Origin: an uncultured Bacilli bacterium
Lineage (GTDB): Bacteria; Bacillota_I; Bacilli_A; RFN20; DUOF01
Assembly: GCA_934183255.1 (NCBI GenBank)
Contig: CAKPSD010000001.1
Span: 620,001-684,000 of the forward strand
Direction of reading: 5' to 3'
DNA length: 64,000 nt
This document shows positions 45,269-54,207 of the stretch, in pieces. Positions within the stretch are counted from its first letter, which is position 1. The number at the start of each line of letters is the position of its first letter. Below the pieces are notes generated by a model, which ran no database searches, had not been told where the DNA came from, and was given only the letters and a program-made list of their open reading frames with translations. The position numbers were made by a program, and so were the translations under genes.

Positions 45269-45271
45269 GAA

Positions 45272-47647
45272 TTAAACCTGACTTTCTTCTACTTTTTGAG
45301 GTTCTTCAACTTTTACAATTTTCATATTTAGAGTATACATACTAACTTCTAATGCTATATTATTAGCCATAGTTGTAAACATTTTATATCCATCATTAAC
45401 ATAAGCATTTAATGGATCTACTTGAGCATATGCTAAATAGTTTACTCCATCTCTTAACTTATACATATTATCAATATGTTGAGTCCAATACTTATCAACT
45501 ATTGAAATAGCAACTTTTCTTTCTATATCTTCTAAGTGATCACTTGGAATATCGCTATGTTTAGTTTCACAAATAGTTTTAAATACGTCTGCTAACATTT
45601 CTTTTGCTTCTTCACTAGTCTTATCTTTATATTCATCTTTATTAACAACAAGTTCTATTCTTAAATATTGTTTAATTAATTCACTTAATTTTTCTGTATC
45701 TATAACCGGTTCACTATCAACATAGAATGTAGAATTATCAATTAAGAATTCTGCTGCTTTTTTGTATAGATTATTAATAATTTTGCTAGGATGTTCACAT
45801 CCTAAAATTTCATCTCTTTGCTTATACATAATTTCTCTTTGTTGTCTTAACACTTCATCATATTTTAATACATATTTACGATTATCAAACGCCGCTCCTT
45901 CAACTCTTACTTGTGCACTTGAAATTAATCTAGTAACTATTTTACTATCAATTGCATCATCGCCTAAAGAAGCAAAAATTCTATTATCTTTAAGATTTCC
46001 AAATCTACGCATTAAATCATCTTCTAATGAAACATAGAATCTAGAATATCCTGGGTCTCCTTGTCTACCACTACGTCCACGCAATTGGTTATCTACACGA
46101 CGAGAATCATTTCTTTCACTACCTAAAACAGCAAGCCCACCAAGTTCTTTAACACCTTCACCAAGTTTAATATCGGTACCACGTCCTGCCATGTTAGTAG
46201 CAATAGTTACAGCATTCTTTTGACCAGCAAGAGCAACTATTTCAGCCTCTCTTTCATGATTTTTAGCATTTAGCACTTCATGTTTAATTCCTCTTCTTTT
46301 TAATCTTTCAGATAGGATTTCACTTACTTCAACTGAGGAAGTACCAACTAGTATTGGTTGTCCTAATTCATGACGTCTTACTACTTCTGCTATTAAAGCT
46401 TTATATTTTGCTTCCATAGAGTTATAAACTAAATCTGTATCATCTATTCTTTGAACAGGTCTATTTGTAGGAATTTCTACAACTTTCATATTGTATATTT
46501 CTTTTAATTCTTCTTCCTCTGTTTTAGCAGTACCTGTCATACCAGATAGTTTTTTATACAATCTAAAAAAGTTTTGGTAAGTGATTGTAGCAACTGTAAT
46601 AGTTTCTTGTTTAATTCTTACTCCTTCTTTTGCTTCTACCGCTTGATGTAATCCATCGCTCCATTGTCTTCCTGGCATTAAGCGCCCAGTGAATTGGTCA
46701 ATAATAATTACTTCACCTTTAACAACAGTATAGTCAACATCTCTCTTCATAATGAAATTTGCTCTTAATGCTTGGTTAATGTGGTGAACTAAAGCAGTAT
46801 TTTCTAAAGCATATAAGTTTTCTAATTTAAAGCATTTTTCAGCATACTTAACACCTGAATCACTTAGAACTACACTCTTTGTTTTTTCATCTAATGTATA
46901 ATATCCAGTTCCCTTTAAACTTTTAGCAAATTTATCAGCTTGTACATAGTAGTTATGAACATCTTTACTTCCTCCAGAAATAATAAGAGGAGTCCTACCT
47001 TCATCAATTAAGATTGAATCACATTCATCTACTAGAGCAAAATTTAACTCTCTTAAAACTTTATCATTTAAAGATAGAACCATGTTATCTCTTAAATAGT
47101 CAAATCCAACTTCACTACTAGTTGTATATGTTACATCACATTTATAAGCTTCTTTCTTTTGAGAAGGAGTAAGTTCTCTTGCATTAACACCAACTGTTAA
47201 TCCTAAGAATCTATATATTTTTCCCATCCACTCAGCATCACGTTTTGCTAAGTATTCGTTTACTGTAATTATATGTGTACCTTTTCCCTCTAGTGCATTT
47301 AAATAAACAGCCATCGTAGCAGTCAAAGTTTTACCTTCTCCTGTACGCATTTCTGCTACATCACCTTCATTTAAAACTAAAGCACCCATTATTTGAACTT
47401 TGTATGGGAATTCTCCAATTACTCTTTTTGCAGCTTCCCTTGCTACTGCATATGCTTCAAATTTTATATCTTCTAAAGTTTTACCTTCACTTAATATTTT
47501 TTTAAAATATGGTGTTTTAGCTTGTAACTCTTCATCTGTAAGTTTTGCCATTTCTTCTTCGTATTTTAAAACCTCTAGCGAATCTTTTTCAATTCTTGCT
47601 AGATGTCTTTTATCTATTCTAAATAATTTATTTAACCAATTTCCCAT
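45272..47647 (-). CDS. secA: Preprotein translocase ATPase SecA
   Basis: Motor ATPase that pushes preproteins through SecYEG. The 791 residues contain MRTGEGKTLTATMAVYLNAL (Walker A), VDECDSILIDEGRTPLIISG (Walker B and DEAD), GTAKTEEEEL, TNMAGRGTDIKLG, and QLRGRSGRQGDPG. It ends in VEEPQKVEESQV and lacks the C-terminal zinc-binding SEC-C motif. It is slightly shorter than Bacillus SecA (841). It is preceded by a possible operator palindrome. Confidence 0.97.
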   Translation of the reverse strand: MGNWLNKLFRIDKRHLARIEKDSLEVLKYEEEMAKLTDEELQAKTPYFKKILSEGKTLEDIKFEAYAVAREAAKRVIGEFPYKVQIMGALVLNEGDVAEMRTGEGKTLTATMAVYLNALEGKGTHIITVNEYLAKRDAEWMGKIYRFLGLTVGVNARELTPSQKKEAYKCDVTYTTSSEVGFDYLRDNMVLSLNDKVLRELNFALVDECDSILIDEGRTPLIISGGSKDVHNYYVQADKFAKSLKGTGYYTLDEKTKSVVLSDSGVKYAEKCFKLENLYALENTALVHHINQALRANFIMKRDVDYTVVKGEVIIIDQFTGRLMPGRQWSDGLHQAVEAKEGVRIKQETITVATITYQNFFRLYKKLSGMTGTAKTEEEELKEIYNMKVVEIPTNRPVQRIDDTDLVYNSMEAKYKALIAEVVRRHELGQPILVGTSSVEVSEILSERLKRRGIKHEVLNAKNHEREAEIVALAGQKNAVTIATNMAGRGTDIKLGEGVKELGGLAVLGSERNDSRRVDNQLRGRSGRQGDPGYSRFYVSLEDDLMRRFGNLKDNRIFASLGDDAIDSKIVTRLISSAQVRVEGAAFDNRKYVLKYDEVLRQQREIMYKQRDEILGCEHPSKIINNLYKKAAEFLIDNSTFYVDSEPVIDTEKLSELIKQYLRIELVVNKDEYKDKTSEEAKEMLADVFKTICETKHSDIPSDHLEDIERKVAISIVDKYWTQHIDNMYKLRDGVNYLAYAQVDPLNAYVNDGYKMFTTMANNIALEVSMYTLNMKIVKVEEPQKVEESQV

Positions 47648-47669
47648 TTGTGTTCCATCTCCTCGCTTT

Positions 47670-47694
47670 TATATTTTAACATGTTTTACATGTT
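47670..47694 (-). promoter_or_regulatory. secA promoter with inverted repeat
   Basis: On the minus strand TGTTAAAAT forms an extended -10 element. AACATGT (47678-47684) and ACATGTT (47688-47694) form a seven-base inverted repeat overlapping it, which could be an operator. The regulator is unknown. Confidence 0.45.
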
Positions 47695-47734
47695 TACTAA
47701 ATGATTAAGTGTATTTTTAATAGTTTTGTATATT

Positions 47735-47762
47735 TAAAAGGAGTACTTTTAGTACTCCTCGC
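47735..47762 (-). terminator. Terminator of the cold-shock gene
   Basis: AGGAGTACT (47739-47747) and AGTACTCCT (47751-47759) form a nine-base stem, with T-rich sequence on the minus-strand exit. Confidence 0.8.
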
Positions 47763-47765
47763 AAG

Positions 47766-47969
47766 TTATCTAGTTAGCGCAACAACATTTTGTGCTTGTA
47801 AACCATGGTCTGTTTCAAGAACATCAAATTCTACTTCTTGACCTTCTTGTAAAGTTTTATAACCATCTAAGACTATTTGACTATAATGAACAAATATATC
47901 ATTACCTTCTCCTCTGTTAATAAAACCATACCCTTTGTTTGCATTAAACCATTTTACTTTACCAGTCAT
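47766..47969 (-). CDS. csp: Cold-shock domain protein
   Basis: A 67-residue cold-shock protein (RNA chaperone). MTGKVKWFNANKGYGFI contains RNP1, and DIFVHYSQI is RNP2. The gene is fully open to 48011, but a promoter lies at 48017-48045, so the transcript starts near 48010. ATG at 47969 has AAAGGA nine bases ahead; ATG at 47975 (MSM start) is an alternative using GGAAGGA. Single gene. Confidence 0.93.
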   Translation of the reverse strand: MTGKVKWFNANKGYGFINRGEGNDIFVHYSQIVLDGYKTLQEGQEVEFDVLETDHGLQAQNVVALTR

Positions 47970-48016
47970 ACTCATACATCCTTTCCTTCCATGTAGGTCT
48001 TGCGAACACATACAAA

Positions 48017-48045
48017 ATAATAAAATTTTATAAGCGTTTATTCAA
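48017..48045 (-). promoter_or_regulatory. Promoter of the cold-shock gene
   Basis: On the minus strand TTGAAT (48045-48040) and TATTAT (48022-48017) are 17 bases apart. It overlaps the end of comFC. Confidence 0.65.
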
Positions 48046-48656
48046 TCAAATTCGTTCTTCAAAAACCGACAATTACTAGACAAAACAAGTACTTTTTTGT
48101 CAATGTTTGTAGGTAATAGACTAATAAGCGTTTTTATAGTCGAACCACTTGTTAAAACATCATCTACTATAAGTACTCTTTCTACGCCATTTAGCATGCT
48201 TTTGTCGATTTTTATAACATTTTGTATATTTGCTCTTTCTTCATATTTGTGGTCACTTTGCTTCCATTTTTTAATTTTTTTGAAACATTTAATAATAGGC
48301 AAGTTTAAAGATAAAAATATACTTTCTAAATGATTAAAATTTCTTTTTTCTTCTCTGTCTTTATTAGATGGCGCTAACACTAATGTATACCCTTTATATT
48401 TTCTTTTTAATTTTTCTAAGTTATACTCTAAAAAAACATCTTTTAAAACATAATCATAGCATCCCTTATATCTAAATAAAATATCTTTAAAGAAATCGTT
48501 GTAATAGTATAAAACTACTCCATTTACTCCTTTTATTTTAAACTTTTTATTTCTTCTTTTTAATTTATTAAAGCAGTTATAACACATCTTGTTATTACTA
48601 AAAATACTATTAAAATTATCTTGTAATATTTCATTACACACTAAGCATCTATTCAT
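48042..48656 (-). CDS. comFC: ComFC-like phosphoribosyltransferase
   Basis: A 204-residue ComF family protein. The N-terminal zinc finger has four Cys (CLVC at 4-7 and CYNC), and the phosphoribosyltransferase signature is VERVLIVDDVLTSGSTIKTL. It is needed for DNA uptake in naturally competent Firmicutes and interacts with ComFA. It overlaps comFA by eight bases. Confidence 0.92.
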   Translation of the reverse strand: MNRCLVCNEILQDNFNSIFSNNKMCYNCFNKLKRRNKKFKIKGVNGVVLYYYNDFFKDILFRYKGCYDYVLKDVFLEYNLEKLKRKYKGYTLVLAPSNKDREEKRNFNHLESIFLSLNLPIIKCFKKIKKWKQSDHKYEERANIQNVIKIDKSMLNGVERVLIVDDVLTSGSTIKTLISLLPTNIDKKVLVLSSNCRFLKNEFD

Positions 48657-49740
48657 TATATTTTTTAATAGTTTTTATAGTTTCTTTAATTTCTTTATTT
48701 TTACTTTTACAAATAAAAACGATGTCCCCTTTATAAAAATTTATGTTTCTTCCAACTCTTCCAGATATTTGAATTAAAGTATTTTTATTAAACAAATTAT
48801 GTTCTGCATTATACACTATTACTTGTACATCTTTTATTGTTATTCCTCTTTCAAGAACTGTTGTAGTTAAGATTACCCCCTTATTTAATTTTCTTATTTT
48901 ATTTAAAAGTATATCTCTATTTTCACTTTTAGAATTTATTAAATAATCATATCTTACTTTTTTAGCTATTTTGTTTTGAATTTTAATTGTAGAAAAATAC
49001 ACTAACACCACTTTATTTTTATATTTTTTTAATATTCTTTTTAAATCAAATAACATCCAAAAACTAACTTTAACTTTAGGGACAGGCAAATCATAATTAT
49101 GATATCTTCTATTTAAATAATACTTTTTTATTTTACTATCTTTTTCTATATACTCAGGCATAGTTGCACTCATATAAACAAACACTTTACTACACTTACT
49201 TACAATGCCTTGAAGGATATCATTATGATTATAAGGAAAAGCATCTATTTCATCTATAATTAAAATATCAAAATAATTTAAATATCTATATGCTTGATGT
49301 GTAGTAAAAATAGTTATATCTCCTTCAAGTTCATTATGATTACCTCCATAAACGCCTACTACTTTAACATTAAAATCTTTCCCAAGTCTTTCCTTTAACT
49401 CTATTACTACATCTTTTCTAGGAATTGCTATTCCTATTTTCATCTTATTATTTAAAGAGTATTCTAAAGCATCATATATAATTTCTGTTTTACCCGCTCC
49501 ACATACTGCATTTAGTGCACAATTATTCTTATTTTTAATATTTTCTAATATAAAATTACTTGCCTTACGTTGATTATCTGTAAGGTTATAATCAAGTTTA
49601 TATTTTCCTTTATTACATTTATAGTTTTTATTAGCAGTTTCTCCAATAAAATTCAAGCACTTTCTACAATATATTTTATCTTTATTCATAGCAAAATATT
49701 TTTTATCTTTGTTACCACATTTAGAACAAATATAAGTAAT
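48649..49740 (-). CDS. comFA: ComFA-like DNA uptake helicase
   Basis: A DEAD/DEAH helicase thought to pull single-stranded DNA through the competence channel. About 363 residues: a four-Cys zinc site (CSKCGN and CRKC near the start), Walker A NAVCGAGKTEII, DEID in LIIDEIDAFPY, SATMPE and QISGRVGRN. The in-frame TTG at 49785 and ATG at 49758 lie inside a near-consensus promoter, so they should not be transcribed. AAAGGAGG (49755-49748) sits seven bases before ATT at 49740, the best-placed start codon but a rare one. If upstream transcription is used, 49758 is possible. Confidence 0.85.
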   Translation of the reverse strand: MTYICSKCGNKDKKYFAMNKDKIYCRKCLNFIGETANKNYKCNKGKYKLDYNLTDNQRKASNFILENIKNKNNCALNAVCGAGKTEIIYDALEYSLNNKMKIGIAIPRKDVVIELKERLGKDFNVKVVGVYGGNHNELEGDITIFTTHQAYRYLNYFDILIIDEIDAFPYNHNDILQGIVSKCSKVFVYMSATMPEYIEKDSKIKKYYLNRRYHNYDLPVPKVKVSFWMLFDLKRILKKYKNKVVLVYFSTIKIQNKIAKKVRYDYLINSKSENRDILLNKIRKLNKGVILTTTVLERGITIKDVQVIVYNAEHNLFNKNTLIQISGRVGRNINFYKGDIVFICKSKNKEIKETIKTIKKYNE

Positions 49741-49756
49741 AAAAAAACCTCCTTTC

Positions 49757-49785
49757 ATTATATTTAATACAATGATAGAGGTCAA
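49757..49785 (-). promoter_or_regulatory. Promoter of comFA-comFC
   Basis: On the minus strand TTGACC (49785-49780) and TATAAT (49762-49757) are exactly 17 bases apart. The transcript should start near 49750, inside or at the ribosome binding site AAAGGAGG. Confidence 0.75.
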
Positions 49786-49800
49786 AATTACGATTTTATT

Positions 49801-50925
49801 TTAAATTTTTCTTATATAGCAACGTCTTTTTCTTATAATTTCTGAATCATAGCTATCCCAAAAGTTTCTTATCTTATAATTTGTTTCAAGTTCTGGACCT
49901 GTTTCTGCAAACTTAACTCCATCTTCAATAGCGCATTTAGTAACATCATGCATTAATATAGAGTTTAGTCCAAATCCTTGATATTCTTTCTTTATAGCCA
50001 CAAAATACATTTCTAATACATCGTTATGCTTTAAAGCTTTTAAGATGTGATAAAAGCCAAATGGGAACAACTTTCCTTTTGCTCTTTGACTAGCTTTAGC
50101 AATTGATGGTGCTAGTACTGCAATAGCTACAACATTATCATCTTTATCTACAATTAAAGGAACATATTTAAAGTTTATAACTCCTACAAATTGATTAATA
50201 AACTCTTTTATTTGTCTTTCTGTTAATGGCACTGTACCATGTAATTCATAAAATGCTTCATTATAAACATCAAAAGCTTTATAAATGTATGGTTCTATTT
50301 CTTTGAAATTATTAAACTTTAATAATCTTAAATTAAATTTCTTTAAAACAGAATCTTTTATTCTTTCTATTCTTTCATCAACTTTTTCAGGAATTTTAAC
50401 TAAATATTCTACATGATCAACATCTTTTTCAAATCCTAATTTTTCCATATGTTCAACATAATAAGGATAGTTATAGAAAGTAATAGACATTCCTATCTTA
50501 TCAAACCCATCAATTAACATATCTTGTCTATCAAAATCAGTAAACCCTAAAGGCCCATTAAATTCTGTCATTCCTTTTTCTTTACCCCAATTGCCAATAT
50601 AGTCAAACATTGCTTTAGTAACATCAATATCATCAATAACATCAAAATGTGTAAATCTTAAGTGTTTTGAATTCGTTTTTTCATTATATTTATGATTAAT
50701 TATTCCACCAAGTCTACCAACAATTTTATTATCTTTATATGCTAAAATAAGTTTTGAATCACAATATTCATATGCTCCATTTTTCTTCTTATTAAATGTA
50801 GTTTTAATATCTGAATGTAATTGAGGAACATAACAATTATTACCTTTATATAAATTATCTGTAAATTTAATAAATTTATTTAAATCTTTTTTTGTTTTAA
50901 CTTCTTTTATTACTATTTGATTCAT
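49801..50925 (-). CDS. GNAT-like acyltransferase, function unknown
   Basis: A 374-residue protein with two GNAT-like halves. NKYNEK-type early strands (LILAYKDNKIVGRLGGIINH) and the C-terminal half with EMYFVAIKKEYQGFGLNSIL, a GNAT acetyl-CoA-binding block. It resembles a family of large GNAT proteins seen in Clostridia and gut Firmicutes with no assigned substrate. GPLGFTDFDRQDMLIDGFD is typical of that family. It ends 16 bases upstream of the comFA promoter region and may be transcribed separately. Confidence 0.85.
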   Translation of the reverse strand: MNQIVIKEVKTKKDLNKFIKFTDNLYKGNNCYVPQLHSDIKTTFNKKKNGAYEYCDSKLILAYKDNKIVGRLGGIINHKYNEKTNSKHLRFTHFDVIDDIDVTKAMFDYIGNWGKEKGMTEFNGPLGFTDFDRQDMLIDGFDKIGMSITFYNYPYYVEHMEKLGFEKDVDHVEYLVKIPEKVDERIERIKDSVLKKFNLRLLKFNNFKEIEPYIYKAFDVYNEAFYELHGTVPLTERQIKEFINQFVGVINFKYVPLIVDKDDNVVAIAVLAPSIAKASQRAKGKLFPFGFYHILKALKHNDVLEMYFVAIKKEYQGFGLNSILMHDVTKCAIEDGVKFAETGPELETNYKIRNFWDSYDSEIIRKRRCYIRKI

Positions 50926-51027
50926 CTAAACAACCCTTCTCCCAAGGTTTATTTTATATTATTTTAGGGATAATTGCTATTTTATCTATATTTTTTTGCT
51001 ATTTTCCCCTTATAAATTTATATATAT

Positions 51028-51035
51028 TGTATAAT
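51028..51035 (+). promoter_or_regulatory. Promoter -10 of yigZ
   Basis: TATAAT at 51030-51035 lies just before in-frame ATGs at 51037 and 51040, so the start should be ATG at 51052. Confidence 0.5.
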
Positions 51036-51051
51036 TATGATGGTGAAAGAA

Positions 51052-51624
51052 ATGAATAAGCAAATAAAAGAGTTAGTAATAAATGAATTAATAATTAATA
51101 AATCTAAGTTTATATCATTTTTATTTCCTGTTTCTTCTTTAGAAGAAATAAAAATAAAATTAGAAGAATTTAAAGAAAAATATAAAGATTCTACTCATAT
51201 TTGCTATGCTTATATTTTAAATGAAAATACTTTTAAATATTATGATGATGGAGAACCTAACTCTACTGCTGGAGCACCTATTTATCAAGTTTTAAAATCA
51301 AATAATTTAGTTTATACAATGTGTGTTGTTGTAAGATATTTTGGTGGAACAAAATTAGGTGTAGGTGGACTAATTAAAGCTTATACAAATAGTTGCTTAG
51401 AATGTTTAAATAAAGCGTGTATTACTAACTATGAAGAGGTAGAAACTTGTACATTTGTAACAGATTATGCTACTTATAAAAAAATAGAATATTATTTAAA
51501 AAATAATAACATTCAAATAGAAAATAAAACCTTTGCTGAAGAAGTAATAATAACTATTAAAATAAAAAAAGAAAGCATTAATAATTTATTAAATACTTTC
51601 TTTAATCATATTAAATTAATTTAG
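51052..51624 (+). CDS. YigZ/IMPACT family protein
   Basis: A 190-residue protein of the YigZ/IMPACT (UPF0029) family, ribosome- or translation-linked in eukaryotes and of unclear role in bacteria. The signature VVRYFGGTKLGVGGLIKAYT and the DDGEPNSTAGAPIYQVL block are present. ATG at 51052 has GGTGAAAG in front; earlier in-frame ATGs at 51037 and 51040 touch the -10 sequence. It overlaps the converging neighbour by four bases. Confidence 0.92.
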   Translation: MNKQIKELVINELIINKSKFISFLFPVSSLEEIKIKLEEFKEKYKDSTHICYAYILNENTFKYYDDGEPNSTAGAPIYQVLKSNNLVYTMCVVVRYFGGTKLGVGGLIKAYTNSCLECLNKACITNYEEVETCTFVTDYATYKKIEYYLKNNNIQIENKTFAEEVIITIKIKKESINNLLNTFFNHIKLI

Positions 51625-52379
51625 AATAATTTTTTAAAGAAGCCTGTAAAAACTCCTACTACAGTATTAGCGCTATAAGCAACTACTACTCCTATAACAA
51701 GCCATTTTAGTGAGCCTATTTTTTCTTGTCTAACTTGTGGGTCATCTGCCGATTTAACAATTGCAGTACCAATAAGTGCTCCTTTTATAATCAAAACTAT
51801 GGTTATTAATCCATATATTATTGGAATAACAATTGTATTTACTATTTCCGTTACCTCTATTAATGTTTTATTAATTTCTTCATCCTCTATGTCATTTAAA
51901 GATGCCACTTTAATATAAGTATCCCCCATATCTAAAGTTTGTCTAGAACTTATATACATAGAACTTACACCATCATAGTTTACACTTGTTCCATAATAAA
52001 CATCTAATTTGATTTTATACTCTCCAGATTTATTTAATTTTATCTTATAACTATAAAAAGCCATTTCATCAGGATTTTCATTTTTGTTTTTGTTACTTTC
52101 ATTAGATACTAATACAGATAAATATGAATAGTTTACTAAATTATCACAATCATCGTCCTTTTTACAATAAGATACAGTTACTTCCTTCAATCCATATTTA
52201 TATTCAATTTCTATTTTTCCATCATCATAAATTCTAGCAATACCTAAAGTATCTCCAAATATATTACTAGTAGTCCTTTGTGATATAATTTGTGAAGCAC
52301 TAACACTTTGACTATCATTTACAAAAAATATAAACCCTAATAAAAATATCAATAAATATATAAACTTTCTTTTATTCAT
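51621..52379 (-). CDS. Surface protein with VirB2/TrbC-like C-terminal hairpin (copy 2)
   Basis: A 252-residue exported protein: signal peptide (MNKRKFIYLLIFLLGFIFFV), an extracellular N-terminal domain with DDGKIEIEYKYGLKEVTVSY, then two membrane helices joined by a loop with KSADDPQVRQEKIGSL. This hairpin is the pattern of TrbC/VirB2 pilin-type proteins. It is paralogous to its upstream neighbour over its whole length, in particular the G-I-I-Y-Y-G-EV segment and the ADDP loop. It is likely part of a type IV-secretion-like surface structure, but not proven. Confidence 0.7.
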   Translation of the reverse strand: MNKRKFIYLLIFLLGFIFFVNDSQSVSASQIISQRTTSNIFGDTLGIARIYDDGKIEIEYKYGLKEVTVSYCKKDDDCDNLVNYSYLSVLVSNESNKNKNENPDEMAFYSYKIKLNKSGEYKIKLDVYYGTSVNYDGVSSMYISSRQTLDMGDTYIKVASLNDIEDEEINKTLIEVTEIVNTIVIPIIYGLITIVLIIKGALIGTAIVKSADDPQVRQEKIGSLKWLVIGVVVAYSANTVVGVFTGFFKKLF

Positions 52380-52393
52380 TATTATTCACCATA

Positions 52394-53425
52394 CTATTTT
52401 TGATTTATGAGCTTTTCTTCTATAAATTCTCTTACAGGATTTGCTACTAGTAAAACTATAGCCGCAACTGCTAAACCAATTAAAATATTTCTTAGATATT
52501 TTATTTTTTCTTGTCTTTCTCCTGGATCGTCTGCTGCTTTTATAATTTTATATCCTAATACAGTACTAGTAACAACTGCCGCAACACCTAATACTGCTAA
52601 TAAAGCAGGAATAATTGTTCCATTAACTAAATCGCTAACGCCTGAATCATCACCTTCATTAGCTACTTTTAAAGTGATATTTCGAAATGTATAATGAGTA
52701 TTAACTTGTCCTTCAGACAAATTATCACCTCCACGATATATTATGTTTCCTGAATCATAACTTATTTGTATATCTTTATTTGTTAATCCATTGTCAGAGA
52801 TAAATTTTTCTACACGTGTTTCTTTTTTTAGTTTTGAAAGTGGCTTAACACCTCTTAGACTATTACAATTGTTCATTCCTGCATTAACATTACAAAATTG
52901 AGGAAAGAAGAAACCACTTCCTATGTCTCCCATATTTTTTGCAACCCATTTGTCGCCATTTTTTTCAATTAAATATTCATATGAACCTGCCAATTCATAA
53001 ATAGCAGATATTCTAACCACATCACCAACATTCACATAGTTACTTAAAGAAATTGAAATTGATGGCACATTAGATAAAGTGCTTGTTGATCCGCCACTAT
53101 TTAATTGCTCTAACCATGCATTTGTTGCTGTTCTACCAGTACGATGAATTATTGCAGCAGGTTCATAACTTTTGCATGATTTTATTTTTTCATCATAATT
53201 TGTACATTTTTCTACATATAATAAAACTTCACTGATTCCATATTCATACTTTATTGTAATTGTTCCACCACGAGTAACACTTCCTCCAGTTATACCAACG
53301 CTTTCTTCATCAATATTCTCCAAAAAATCATATTCTGCCTTTACATTAGTAGTGAATAATGTGAAAACAAATGAAAAACTTAATATAAATAAAAATATAG
53401 ATAATATTTTAATGTTCCTTTTCAT
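52394..53425 (-). CDS. Surface protein with VirB2/TrbC-like C-terminal hairpin (copy 1)
   Basis: A 343-residue exported protein: signal peptide (MKRNIKILSIFLFILSFSFV), an extracellular domain of about 230 residues with GTITIKYEYGISEVLLYVEK and several Cys, and two C-terminal helices joined by KAADDPGERQEKIKYL, then ILIGLAVAAIVLLVAN. It is the upstream member of a tandem pair; 14 bases separate the two. VirB2-type hairpins normally occur in short pilins, so the long N-terminal extension is unusual. Confidence 0.7.
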   Translation of the reverse strand: MKRNIKILSIFLFILSFSFVFTLFTTNVKAEYDFLENIDEESVGITGGSVTRGGTITIKYEYGISEVLLYVEKCTNYDEKIKSCKSYEPAAIIHRTGRTATNAWLEQLNSGGSTSTLSNVPSISISLSNYVNVGDVVRISAIYELAGSYEYLIEKNGDKWVAKNMGDIGSGFFFPQFCNVNAGMNNCNSLRGVKPLSKLKKETRVEKFISDNGLTNKDIQISYDSGNIIYRGGDNLSEGQVNTHYTFRNITLKVANEGDDSGVSDLVNGTIIPALLAVLGVAAVVTSTVLGYKIIKAADDPGERQEKIKYLRNILIGLAVAAIVLLVANPVREFIEEKLINQK

Positions 53426-53509
53426 ACAAACACCTTCTTATATTAAAATTATATCTATATTTCATTTTTCTTGCAATAATCTGACTTTTAATTGAGTAAA
53501 ATCATTGAT

Positions 53510-53542
53510 AATAAAATAGCTCTAGTTAAACTAGAGTTATCT
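53510..53542 (-). terminator. Terminator of the spoIIQ-like gene
   Basis: CTCTAG (53520-53525) and CTAGAG (53531-53536) extend to a ten-base stem (53516-53525 with 53531-53540), with T-rich exit on the minus strand. Confidence 0.75.
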
Positions 53543-53544
53543 TA

Positions 53545-54207
53545 TTAACCTATATTTTTTAATACTTCATTGAAGTATTTACTTGGATTCAATAGTTTAT
53601 TATTTTTCATTAAACTAAAGTGCAAATGATTTCCTAATGTTGCATCTATTGTGTTACTTCCAGCTTTAGCAATAACATCGCCTTGTTTAACATTATCACC
53701 AACATTAACTGCTACATCACTTAAACTAGCATATACAGCAACTAATCCATCATCATTTTTAATGTAAACCATATATCCATATAAAGGATCTACTTTTCTT
53801 TCAGTTACTACCCCTGAAAAAGCTGCTAGAATATCAAATTTAGTGTTATTGTAAGAATACTCCATTGCAGTTGAAGGAGTAAATCTTCCTTTATATTCAC
53901 AAATTGATAGTTCTTGTTTCTCTACAGGGTCATTAACATCAAAATAATATCTTTCTACCTTAACATTTACGTTATATGGTTTAAGTAGTTTTTCTTCTAC
54001 TTGTGGAGGATTTACTGGTGTTGGATCATCTGGAGTTACTGGATCTTTGTTATCATCACTTGGGTTAACTACAACTTGATCGCCATTACCACCTCTGTTA
54101 GCAAATATCATTATTCCACCAAACAAAAAGATTGCTAATAATGATACTACTATTGCTGCTTTTACTTCTTTAGTTAAAGAAACTTTTTTTAATTTTTGAT
54201 TTGCCAT
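53545..54207 (-). CDS. SpoIIQ-like LytM/M23 domain protein, likely inactive
   Basis: A 220-residue protein with one N-terminal membrane helix (about 17-35), a Pro/Asp-rich linker (NPSDDNKDPVTPDDPTPVNP), and a C-terminal LytM domain. The HLH motif (LGNHLHFSL) is present, but the first metal motif, normally H-x-G-x-D, reads NNTKFDI, so a zinc ligand is missing. SpoIIQ of Bacillus also has a degenerate LytM domain and forms a channel with SpoIIIAH in the engulfing membrane. It follows atpC; placement near the ATP synthase genes is seen for spore genes in other Firmicutes. A non-sporulation cell-wall role is possible. Confidence 0.75.
   Translation of the reverse strand: MANQKLKKVSLTKEVKAAIVVSLLAIFLFGGIMIFANRGGNGDQVVVNPSDDNKDPVTPDDPTPVNPPQVEEKLLKPYNVNVKVERYYFDVNDPVEKQELSICEYKGRFTPSTAMEYSYNNTKFDILAAFSGVVTERKVDPLYGYMVYIKNDDGLVAVYASLSDVAVNVGDNVKQGDVIAKAGSNTIDATLGNHLHFSLMKNNKLLNPSKYFNEVLKNIG

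Noticed and set aside
47976..48011. N-terminal extension of the cold-shock protein
   Set aside because: The ATG at 48011 lies at or before the predicted transcript start, and the extra residues are not part of the cold-shock domain.
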